DNA of 12,413 bases from an uncultured Collinsella sp. (GTDB taxonomy: Bacteria > Actinomycetota > Coriobacteriia > Coriobacteriales > Coriobacteriaceae), in NCBI GenBank assembly GCA_902465115.1, contig CABQMC010000027.1, positions 1 through 12,413 of the forward strand, read 5' to 3'. Both the position numbers and the translations under genes were made by a program. The notes below the pieces were generated by a model that was given only the letters and a program-made list of their open reading frames with translations, did not search any database and was not told the DNA's origin. Below are positions 1-6,057 of this stretch, piece by piece. Each line of letters begins with the position of its first letter. Position 1 is the first letter of the stretch.

Positions 1-432
1 GCGCTCGTAGGGGTCCTGCGCCGAGGCGATCTTGAGTGCCAGGTCGTGCTCCACCTCGTCGCACTTGGACACCAGATACTGCACGTATTCCTCGTTGGAG
101 CTGGCGGTGAGGGCGGTCAGCATGCGCTGGGCATCCCAGTTGGCCGGATCGAGCGCGGCTGCCTCGCGGAGCATGTTCTCGGCAGCTGCCTCTTCCTGCT
201 CTGCCTGGGTGTCGTCAGGGATAAAGGGAATGCGGTAGTCGACAGCCTCGACCACCTTGGCAACGAGGTGCCCGGCGCGGTCGCGGTCGTGCACGATGAG
301 CGGTGCGGGGTTGCGGGTGAATTGTTCCATCAGATGCTCTACGGCGGCAGCGTCGGTGAGCGGGATATTGTCGCGGCGCAAGGCCTCAAGAACGAGGCGA
401 TGGCAATCCTCTTGAATGGGATCGAATGCCAT
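1..432 (-). CDS. TPR-like hypothetical protein, N-terminal part (runs off the window)
   Basis: An open frame of 144 codons begins with ATG (complement of 430-432) and continues past base 1 without a stop, so the C-terminus is missing. The start is supported by a near-perfect Shine-Dalgarno, AAAGGAGG on the minus strand, about 6 nt upstream. The protein is acidic and largely helical by composition. Residues 80-104 (an E/A-rich helix, then MLREAAALDPANWDAQRM) have the A/L/P spacing typical of a tetratricopeptide-like repeat, and residues 66-75 (RIPFIPDDTQ) form a proline-rich linker. No signal peptide, membrane segment or catalytic motif is visible. TPR-like proteins usually mediate protein contacts, but no specific function can be assigned. 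It is transcribed away from the dehydrogenase at 933 and shares only the 500-bp intergenic region with it. Being a real gene is well supported; the TPR label is moderate. Confidence 0.8.
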   Translation of the reverse strand, partial: MAFDPIQEDCHRLVLEALRRDNIPLTDAAAVEHLMEQFTRNPAPLIVHDRDRAGHLVAKVVEAVDYRIPFIPDDTQAEQEEAAAENMLREAAALDPANWDAQRMLTALTASSNEEYVQYLVSKCDEVEHDLALKIASAQDPYER

Positions 433-932
433 GGAGCCTCCTTTGCTGCGGTTAGGGTTCAAATATCTCTATATAAAGTTCTAGTTTACCCGCATGTGGC
501 ACACCGGGGGTGCCGCACTTGGACTTGCACCTTTGCACCACGAAGACGGATGTCGCACAAATGTCGGCACCTTGGACGACCGAGTGGTATCACGGTGCCG
601 CAAACGGTCGATTTTTGGCGGCGAACGGTGCATATTTTGGAGGGGCACCGTCCTGCCCGGGATATGTAGTCAACCTTGATAAAACGTTTGCCCAGCTTGG
701 GAGTATGAATGCCGCACAAGGGTCTTCAGGGATAGAAAAAACGTTTCATCATTGGCGGCTTTAGGTGAATAACTGACCAGCCAGAACGGTAAAATAGTGT
801 TTGTCTGAGCGTTGAGACGTTTAGATATCGCGCATTGTCATCGCCGGCAACGCGCAAAACGGTCCTAACGGAGCCAATCGGGTGCTCCGTTATATACGCA
901 AGTCTAAGAGGGGCTTGTTTAGGAGGCACAGT
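433..932. other. 500-bp divergent intergenic region with short repeats and leader hairpins
   Basis: No convincing gene was found here; the short frames present lack a good ribosome binding site and recognisable protein sequence. Visible elements are four degenerate copies of a TGYCGCA-centred word (511-524, 551-565, 596-609, 710-724), two copies of the palindrome-centred word AAAACGTTT (681-689, 738-746), and two stem-loops just before the dehydrogenase gene (830-855 and 866-892). AT-rich TATATA boxes lie at 470-475 (complement, for the gene to the left) and 891-896 (for the dehydrogenase). Neither has a clear -35, so these promoters remain tentative. Confidence 0.6.
866..892. promoter_or_regulatory. 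9-bp perfect inverted repeat upstream of the Fe-dehydrogenase gene
   Basis: TAACGGAGC (866-874) and GCTCCGTTA (884-892) are perfectly complementary around a 9-nt loop, about 40 nt before the ATG at 933. The repeat touches a TATATA box (891-896) that could be the -10 of the dehydrogenase promoter. It could therefore be an operator over the promoter or, if transcription starts further upstream, a leader hairpin. A weaker stem, 830-833 with 852-855 extended by 835-837 with 848-850, lies just before it. The structure is seen directly; the role is inferred. Confidence 0.45.
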
Positions 933-2156
933 ATGGGACGTTTTACCAATCCTCGCGATCTGTACTTTGGTGAGGGCGCTCGCCACGAGGTGAAGAACCT
1001 CAAGGGCAAGAAGGCCATCATCGTTTCTGGCGGCAGCTCTATGCGTCGTGGCGGGTTCCTGCAGGACGTTGAGGCCGACCTCAAAGAGGGCGGCTTCGAG
1101 GTCAAGCTGTTCGAGGGCGTCGAGTCCGACCCGTCCATCGAGACGGTCATGAAGGGCGCCGAGGCCATGCGCGAGTTCGAGCCCGACTGGATTATCGCCA
1201 TCGGCGGCGGCTCGCCCATCGATGCCGCTAAGGCCATGTGGGTCTTCTACGAGTACCCCGAGGAGTCCTTCGACAACATCATCCAGCCGTTCAGCTTCCC
1301 CGAGCTGCGTCAGAAGGCTCATTTCTGCGCCATCTCCTCTACCTCCGGCACCGCTACCGAGGTCACCGCGTTCTCCGTCATTACCGACTACGCCAAGGGC
1401 ATCAAGTACCCGCTGGCCGACTTCAACATCACCCCTGATGTCGCCATCGTCGACCCCGAGCTCACCTACACCATGCCCGCCAAGCTGTGCGCTCACACCG
1501 GCATGGATGCTCTGACCCACTGCATGGAGGCCTACGTTTCCACCTGTGCCTCTATGTTCACCGACGCCAACGCTCTGCACGGCATCCGCGAGATCGTCGA
1601 GTGGCTGCCCAAGTCCTATGCTGGCGACCATGAGGCCCGTCAGCACATGCACGAGGCTCAGTGCATCGCCGGTATCGCCTTCTCCTCGGGCCTGCTTGGC
1701 ATCGTTCACTCCATGGCTCACAAGACCGGTGCTGCCTTTGAGAACGGCCACATCATCCACGGTGCTGCTAACGCCATGTACCTGGGCAAGGTCATCCAGT
1801 GGAACTCCAAGGACCCGCGTGCTGCCGAGCGTTACGCTTACGTGGCCAAGGAGATCCTGCACCTTCCCGGCGAGACCAACGAGGAGCTCATCGCTGCGCT
1901 CGTTCAGAAGATCCGCGACCTCAACGACCAGCTCAACATTCCGCAGTCCATCAAGGATTACGCGAATGGTGGCGTGAAGGTCGACGCCGAGAACCCGCAG
2001 ATGGTTTCCGAGGAGGAGTTCCTCGCCAAGCTGCCCGAGATCGCCGCGAACGCCGAGCAGGACGCCTGCACGCCCGAGAACCCGCGTGAGACCAAGGCTG
2101 CCGACTTCGAGAAGATTCTCAAGGCCTGCTACTACGACACCGACATCGATTTCTAA
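933..2156 (+). CDS. Iron-containing alcohol dehydrogenase (butanol dehydrogenase / AdhE C-domain type)
   Basis: This 407-aa group III alcohol dehydrogenase would reduce aldehydes to alcohols in fermentation, in the cytoplasm. The start at 933 is chosen because AGGAGG lies at 921-926 and the protein then begins MGRFTNPRDLYFGEG, as in the family; an upstream in-frame GTG at 882 lies inside an inverted repeat and adds unrelated residues. The dinucleotide loop GGGSPIDAAKA is at 91-101. Expected metal ligands are D192, H196 (MDALTH), H259 (HSMAH) and H276 (HIIHG). Residues 32-39 (SGGSSMRR) lack the aspartate that favours NAD, so NADPH use is plausible. The C-terminal DACTPENPR segment is typical. 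Length is slightly above the usual ~385 because of small insertions, including three residues between the last two histidines relative to AdhE. Physiological substrate (butyraldehyde, acetaldehyde, lactaldehyde, 3-hydroxypropionaldehyde) is not decidable from sequence. A strong terminator follows, so it is probably monocistronic. Confidence 0.92.
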   Translation: MGRFTNPRDLYFGEGARHEVKNLKGKKAIIVSGGSSMRRGGFLQDVEADLKEGGFEVKLFEGVESDPSIETVMKGAEAMREFEPDWIIAIGGGSPIDAAKAMWVFYEYPEESFDNIIQPFSFPELRQKAHFCAISSTSGTATEVTAFSVITDYAKGIKYPLADFNITPDVAIVDPELTYTMPAKLCAHTGMDALTHCMEAYVSTCASMFTDANALHGIREIVEWLPKSYAGDHEARQHMHEAQCIAGIAFSSGLLGIVHSMAHKTGAAFENGHIIHGAANAMYLGKVIQWNSKDPRAAERYAYVAKEILHLPGETNEELIAALVQKIRDLNDQLNIPQSIKDYANGGVKVDAENPQMVSEEEFLAKLPEIAANAEQDACTPENPRETKAADFEKILKACYYDTDIDF

Positions 2157-2177
2157 TCGACTCTTGTTATCGTAACG

Positions 2178-2223
2178 AGGGGCTCCGCACGTATCTGTAC
2201 GGAGCCCCTTTCTTTTTTCTTTT
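2178..2223 (+). terminator. Intrinsic terminator after the Fe-dehydrogenase gene
   Basis: AGGGGCTCCG (2178-2187) pairs perfectly with CGGAGCCCCT (2200-2209) around a 12-nt loop, followed by a T-rich run to 2223. The end of the T-run is only 16 nt before the next start codon, so it insulates the first glycerol dehydrogenase gene or meters readthrough into it. Confidence 0.9.
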
Positions 2224-2239
2224 AGAGAATGGGATAGTT

Positions 2240-3340
2240 ATGGCTGCAATTTTCAATAGCCCCAGCAAGTACATCCAGGGTCCGGACGAGCTCGCCAAGC
2301 TCGGCTCCTATGTCGAGCCGCTCGGCGCTAAGGCCCTCGTCATCGTGACGCCTTCGGGCAAGAAGCGCGTCGGTGCCAAGATCGAGGGCGGCTTTGCCGA
2401 GGCTAAGGCCGAGCTGCTGTTTGAGGACTTTAACGGCGAGTGCTCCAAGGGCGAGGTCGATCGCCTGGTTGCGCTCGCCCGTGACAACGGTTGCGACATC
2501 ATCGTCGGCGTCGGTGGCGGCAAGATCCTCGACACCGCGAAGGCCGTTGCCTATTACCTGGAATCCCCGGTTATCATTTGCCCCACCATTGCTTCGACCG
2601 ATGCCCCGTGCTCGGCGCTTTCGGTGCTCTATACCGATGACGGCCAGTTCGACAAGTACCTCTTCCTTAAGGCAAACCCCAATATCGTCCTGATGGATAC
2701 GACGGTTATCGCGGCGAGCCCGGTGCGCCTGACGGTTTCCGGCATGGGCGATGCGCTCGCAACCTATTTCGAGGCCCAGGCGACGCACGATGCCGACGGT
2801 GGCACTTGTGCCGGCGGCAAGGGCGGCATGGCCGGCCTGGCGCTCGCCAAGCTCTGCTACGAGACGCTTATGGCCGATGGCGTCAAGGCCAAGGTTGCGC
2901 TGGAGAAGGGTGCGCTCACGCCTGCCGTCGAGCACATCATCGAGGCCAATACGCTGCTTTCGGGCATTGGCTTTGAGAGCTCGGGCCTTGCTGCTGCTCA
3001 TGCCATCCACAATGGCCTGACGATGCTGCCCGAGTGCCACGACATGTATCACGGCGAGAAGGTCGCCTTTGGCACTATCGTCCAGCTGGTACTTGAGGAT
3101 GCCCCGACCGAGAAGCTCGAGGAAGTCTTGGGCTTCTGCATTGAGCTTGGCCTGCCGGTCACGATGAAGGAACTTGGCGTTGCCGAGCTTACGCGCGAGC
3201 AAGCCATGATTGTTGCCGAGGCCGCCTGCGCGCCCGATGACACCATGTGCAACATGCCGTTTGAGGTGACGCCCGAGATGGTCGCAAACGCCATCCTGGG
3301 CGCCGACGCGCTGGGCCACTACTATCTCATGGATGAGTAA
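2240..3340 (+). CDS. gldA: Glycerol dehydrogenase (first of a tandem pair)
   Basis: This 366-aa protein has the normal GldA length (about 367) and would interconvert glycerol and dihydroxyacetone with NAD in the cytoplasm. The N-terminus MAAIFNSPSKYIQGPDEL is characteristic. The nucleotide loop GGGKILDTAKA lies at 92-102. Substrate and metal residues are the STDAPCSA block (119-126, D121), zinc ligand D171 in GMGDALATYFEA, H254 in AAHAIHNG, and H271 in YHGEKVAFG. All family-critical residues are present, so activity is expected. The ribosome binding site is poor (GGGA at 2231-2234), and the preceding terminator ends 16 nt upstream, so expression probably depends on readthrough or a promoter not recognised here. 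A terminator follows, separating it from its paralogue at 3454. Dihydroxyacetone reduction or 1,2-diol oxidation are possible alternative activities in vivo. Confidence 0.95.
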   Translation: MAAIFNSPSKYIQGPDELAKLGSYVEPLGAKALVIVTPSGKKRVGAKIEGGFAEAKAELLFEDFNGECSKGEVDRLVALARDNGCDIIVGVGGGKILDTAKAVAYYLESPVIICPTIASTDAPCSALSVLYTDDGQFDKYLFLKANPNIVLMDTTVIAASPVRLTVSGMGDALATYFEAQATHDADGGTCAGGKGGMAGLALAKLCYETLMADGVKAKVALEKGALTPAVEHIIEANTLLSGIGFESSGLAAAHAIHNGLTMLPECHDMYHGEKVAFGTIVQLVLEDAPTEKLEEVLGFCIELGLPVTMKELGVAELTREQAMIVAEAACAPDDTMCNMPFEVTPEMVANAILGADALGHYYLMDE

Positions 3341-3352
3341 ATCAAGCTAAGG

Positions 3353-3388
3353 AAGGGGCAAAGCCAACAGATGGCTTTGCCCCTTTTT
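3353..3388 (+). terminator. Intrinsic terminator after the first gldA
   Basis: AAGGGGCAAAGCC (3353-3365) pairs over 13 bp with GGCTTTGCCCCTT (3373-3385) around a 7-nt loop, followed by a T-run to 3388. It lies 12 nt after the stop codon. Its 3' arm can also pair with a second copy of the 5' arm downstream. Confidence 0.92.
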
Positions 3389-3393
3389 GCTAT

Positions 3394-3422
3394 GGTGCAA
3401 AGGGGCAAGGTTACTTTGCACC
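3394..3422. promoter_or_regulatory. 9-bp inverted repeat in the leader of the second gldA
   Basis: GGTGCAAAG (3394-3402) and CTTTGCACC (3414-3422) are perfectly complementary with an 11-nt spacer, 31 nt before the start at 3454. It overlaps AAAGGGGCAA (3399-3408), which is complementary to the 3' arm of the preceding terminator (3377-3386). The region could be an operator or a set of alternative RNA hairpins; the choice is not settled by sequence. Confidence 0.5.
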
Positions 3423-3453
3423 AATCGTTGTTTGATGAAGGGCGGATTCTCGT

Positions 3454-4521
3454 ATGGCGCTTCCTATGGTTTACGGCGGTCCCGGCCGGTATGTTCAGGG
3501 GCCGGGCGAACTGTCGCGTCAAGGCAGGTATTTGTCATGGTTGGGCTGCGCTGCCTATGTCTTGTTTGACCAAGGCACCGAGGATCGGCTGTGCAGGCAG
3601 ATCGTCGATGGATTTCTGGACGACGATCTGAGTGAGCCGTTCTTTAAGATTTACAACGGTCCGTGTACGGAAGAGGCCGTTGTCGAAATGGCTAAGGAAG
3701 CCCGGGCTGAGTATTGCGACATGGTGGTGGGTATTGGCGGCGGCAAGATGCTAGATATCGCAAAGGCCGTTGCGTTTTATGCCGAGTTGCCGTTGTGCGT
3801 ATGTCCCACGGCGGCTTCAATGGACGGTCCGTGCAGCGCGATTTCGGTGCTGTATCACGAGGATGGGTCGTTCGACCGCTATCTGATGCTCGAGAAGAAT
3901 CCAGACCTGGTCGTGGTCGATACCAGCGTGGTCGCGGCGGCCCCGCTGCGTATGACGGTCGCCGGTATGGGCGATGCGCTGGCAACGTACTTCGAGGCGC
4001 GTTCGTGCGCCGCGGCGCACGGTGCCAACGAGCACGGTGGCACGCCGGGGCACTTGGCTCTGGTTGCGGCTCGTGCCTGCTATGACACGCTCATGGAGTG
4101 CGGCGTCGCTGCCAAGCGCGATCTCAGAAAGGGACGTATATCGCCGGCGGTTGAGCGTCTGATCGAGTGCAATATTCTGCTCTCGGGCGTCGGCTTTGAG
4201 AGCGGTGGCTTGGCGTTGGCGCATGCCATCGCCAACGGCCTGACGATTCTGCCCGAGTGCAAGGCCATGCATGGTGAGGCCGTGGCATTTGGCCTGGTGG
4301 TGCAGCTGCGCCTGGAGCGTGCGCCCGAGCTTGATCAGGTGCTCGAGTTTTGCCAGCGCGTTGGTCTGCCGACGACGCTTGAGGAGCTGGGTCTTGGCGA
4401 GATTTCCGATGCCGATTTGCAGGGTGTTGCAAATGCGGTCTTTAGAAACGAGCGCAATATGGCCAACGAGCAGGCCAAGGTGACCAAACAAAAACTCGTG
4501 CAGCTCATGTGCGAGGCATAG
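3454..4521 (+). CDS. gldA: Glycerol dehydrogenase paralogue (second of a tandem pair)
   Basis: This 355-aa GldA-family protein is a diverged copy of its neighbour. The nucleotide loop GGGKMLDIAKA is at 96-106. Zinc ligands are D174 (GMGDALATYFEA), H257 (LAHAIANG) and H273 (MHGEAVAFG), so the metal site is intact. It differs next to the substrate aspartate: SMDGPCSA (122-129) replaces the usual STDAPxSA, and SMDG is reminiscent of AraM/glycerol-1-phosphate dehydrogenase relatives. The C-terminus is about 10 residues shorter than in the first copy. The start ATG at 3454 has a modest purine-rich site (AAGGGCGG, 3438-3445). Codon choice is less uniform than in the Fe-dehydrogenase at 933, suggesting lower expression. 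Probable role is oxidation or reduction of glycerol, dihydroxyacetone or a related diol. Substrate drift is possible and the specific activity is uncertain. Confidence 0.85.
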   Translation: MALPMVYGGPGRYVQGPGELSRQGRYLSWLGCAAYVLFDQGTEDRLCRQIVDGFLDDDLSEPFFKIYNGPCTEEAVVEMAKEARAEYCDMVVGIGGGKMLDIAKAVAFYAELPLCVCPTAASMDGPCSAISVLYHEDGSFDRYLMLEKNPDLVVVDTSVVAAAPLRMTVAGMGDALATYFEARSCAAAHGANEHGGTPGHLALVAARACYDTLMECGVAAKRDLRKGRISPAVERLIECNILLSGVGFESGGLALAHAIANGLTILPECKAMHGEAVAFGLVVQLRLERAPELDQVLEFCQRVGLPTTLEELGLGEISDADLQGVANAVFRNERNMANEQAKVTKQKLVQLMCEA

Positions 4522-4552
4522 CTTGGCACTTGATTGACCTTGTGCAATCGAG

Positions 4553-4581
4553 GCGGCGATAGGCCATGGGCTATTTGCCGC
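4553..4581. other. Imperfect stem-loop after the second gldA
   Basis: GCGGCGATAG (4553-4562) pairs with CTATTTGCCGC (4571-4581) with one bulge and one G-T wobble, leaving an 8-nt loop. No T-run follows, so it is not a clear intrinsic terminator. It lies between the stop at 4521 and the ferredoxin gene and may still slow transcription or protect an mRNA end. Confidence 0.4.
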
Positions 4582-4672
4582 AAAGATGCTCCGCGTGTAA
4601 TTTGCCCGAGGCGTGGGCCGATAGCGTATCATTATCTCTTGCTTGTTTGCACTGCTCAGGGAGGGGCCGCGC

Positions 4673-5926
4673 ATGGCGCAGGAACACGATCTGTTTGATG
4701 ACATTATCGAGATCAGCAAGGGTTTCGACTTTCTTAAAAATCCGCTTGGCGGCGTGACCGATGCACTCGATCCATCGGCGCCGCAGTGGAATCCTGCCGA
4801 CTACAAGGAGCGTCCACGCGGCAACACCATTCCGTGCTTGACCTGCAAAAACGAAAAGAGCGGCTGCACCGCGTGCATGGACGTGTGCCCGGTCAACGCT
4901 ATCGAGGTCGAGGAAGACGCCATCGAGATCCTCGACTCCTGTCGCAAGTGCGGTCTGTGCGCCGCTGCCTGTCCGACCGAGGCAATCATCTCGCCGCGCC
5001 TGGCGCCCAAAAACCTATATGACGATATCGTCTCTGCTGCTACGAGCCACGAGACCGCCTACGTCACCTGTACGCGCGCCCTCAAGCGCATGCCGCGCGA
5101 AAACGAGGTCGTCGTTGCCTGCGTGGGCGATATTACGGCCGAGACCTGGTTCTCGGTACTGGCCGATTATCCCAACGTGAGCGTGTACCTACCGCTGGGC
5201 GTGTGCGATAAATGCCGTAACACCGGTGGCGAGGACATCCTGGGCGAGGCCATTGCTACCGCCGAGGAGTGGTCCGGCACGGGTATGGGCTTGGAGGTCG
5301 ACCCCAAGAGCCTCAAGTGTCATAAGCGCCGCGAGTACGAGCGCAAGGAGTACATGGAAAAGATTGCCCGTACCACGGGTCTAACCGTGACCAAGCTCAA
5401 CCCGGCGACGGCGGCGCTGGCCTCGGTGACGCAGAAGCTCAAAGCCCATCGCCATCAGATTACCCAGCTGGAGCGTACGCTCAACACCATGTGTGGCACC
5501 ACGACGACTAAGCGTCGCCGTTCGCTCACTCATGGGCGCCAACTGGTGCTCTCGACATTGCAAAACCACCCCGAGCTTGCCCAGAACATGCAGGTGAGCA
5601 CGCCGGAGTGCGATTTTGACAAGTGCACGTCATGTGGCGAGTGCGTCAACGTGTGCCCCACGTTTGCCTGCGATCTGGTGGGAAGCGGCCGCTTTGCGTT
5701 GGAGTCCACGTATTGTTTAGGCTGCGGCGCCTGTGTCAAGGTGTGTCCCGAGCATGCGCTCAAGCTGGTTGAACACGATGCGTCCAACTTGGTTGTCGTC
5801 GACCCCGAGGCCGAGGAAAGGGCTGCCCAGAAGGCGAAGGCTCACGAAGAAGCTGAGAAGGTCAAGGCCGAAGCAAAGGCCAAGCTCGACAAGATGCTCG
5901 ATCAGGTGGAGAAGCTCGCGGACTAG
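4673..5926 (+). CDS. Protein with four [4Fe-4S] motifs and an unassigned central domain
   Basis: A 417-aa soluble iron-sulfur protein, probably an electron carrier or electron-transfer subunit. The first module has cysteines C55, C58, C65, C68, C72 (its first motif has a six-residue C58-C65 gap) and C90, C93, C96, C100. The second, near the C-terminus, has C318, C321, C324, C328 and C348, C351, C354, C358, both classical CxxCxxCxxxCP. Between them, residues 125-290 form a domain I cannot name, with further cysteines C133, C150, C178 and C181 (LGVCDKC) and a basic patch (KRRR, 280-283). The last ~40 residues are E/K/A-rich and likely a coiled coil. No twin-arginine signal or membrane span is visible, so it is probably cytoplasmic. 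The ATG at 4673 is preferred over the in-frame TTG at 4643 because AGGGAGGGG (4659-4667 region) sits just upstream. A weak -10-like TATCAT is at 4627-4632. It stands alone, so its redox partner is not evident. Confidence 0.85.
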   Translation: MAQEHDLFDDIIEISKGFDFLKNPLGGVTDALDPSAPQWNPADYKERPRGNTIPCLTCKNEKSGCTACMDVCPVNAIEVEEDAIEILDSCRKCGLCAAACPTEAIISPRLAPKNLYDDIVSAATSHETAYVTCTRALKRMPRENEVVVACVGDITAETWFSVLADYPNVSVYLPLGVCDKCRNTGGEDILGEAIATAEEWSGTGMGLEVDPKSLKCHKRREYERKEYMEKIARTTGLTVTKLNPATAALASVTQKLKAHRHQITQLERTLNTMCGTTTTKRRRSLTHGRQLVLSTLQNHPELAQNMQVSTPECDFDKCTSCGECVNVCPTFACDLVGSGRFALESTYCLGCGACVKVCPEHALKLVEHDASNLVVVDPEAEERAAQKAKAHEEAEKVKAEAKAKLDKMLDQVEKLAD

Positions 5927-5944
5927 CTAAAAGAGCGTAAATGA

Positions 5945-5977
5945 TGGCCGGTGGGACAGGTACTGCCCCGCCGGCCA
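5945..5977. repeat. Palindromic hairpin in the convergent intergenic region
   Basis: GGCCGGTGGG (5946-5955) pairs with CCCGCCGGCC (5967-5976) with one wobble. The stem extends outward by one A-T pair and inward through CAG/CTG to a 3-nt loop after a mismatch. On the plus strand it is followed by A residues, not T residues, so it is a poor intrinsic terminator for the ferredoxin gene that ends at 5926. It shares the word GGTGGGACAG with the neighbouring hairpin, read on the opposite strand, which suggests a repeat family. Confidence 0.6.
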
Positions 5978-6048
5978 AAAAAGTTGCGGTGGAATAGTTC
6001 CTGTTTTGCCCTTAAGCTGGCAATTCTAGGAACTGTCCCACCGCAACT
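5977..6048 (-). terminator. Long-stem intrinsic terminator of the zinc-dehydrogenase/gntR operon, possible repeat element
   Basis: AGTTGCGGTGG (5982-5992) pairs with CCACCGCAACT (6038-6048). After one A-C mismatch, another ten positions pair (5994-6003 with 6027-6036, two wobbles), and an inner TTGCC/GGCAA stem (6006-6010 with 6019-6023) nearly closes the loop. Read on the minus strand, the hairpin starts 9 nt after the gntR stop and is followed directly by TTTTTT (5982-5977), the layout of an intrinsic terminator. The stem is much longer than usual for a terminator, so it may derive from a dispersed palindromic element. Confidence 0.75.
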
Positions 6049-6057
6049 AATAGATGG

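Noticed and set aside
46..669. 207-aa plus-strand frame at the left end
   Set aside because: It overlaps the better-supported minus-strand gene with a strong Shine-Dalgarno, and then runs into intergenic DNA; no recognisable motif.
882..932. Upstream GTG start for the Fe-dehydrogenase
   Set aside because: It lies in an inverted repeat next to a possible -10 box and adds a basic N-terminus foreign to the family; ATG 933 has AGGAGG at the right distance.
433..932. Rex-type redox operator or a riboswitch upstream of the Fe-dehydrogenase
   Set aside because: I looked for a TTGTG-n-CACAA palindrome and for known riboswitch cores and found no convincing match.
726..1862. 378-aa open frame on the minus strand opposite the Fe-dehydrogenase
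   Set aside because: It is a codon-bias shadow of the real plus-strand gene: low-complexity G/V/L/D-rich protein, no ribosome binding site, no recognisable motif.
2222..3319. 365-aa minus-strand frame opposite the first gldA
   Set aside because: Antisense shadow of a gene with all family motifs; its own sequence has no recognisable domain.
4643..4672. TTG start for the iron-sulfur protein
   Set aside because: The extension would cover the ribosome binding site of ATG 4673 and has no good site of its own.
5945..5982. Plus-strand intrinsic terminator for the ferredoxin gene
   Set aside because: The hairpin is followed by six A residues rather than T residues, so it lacks the U-tract in this direction.
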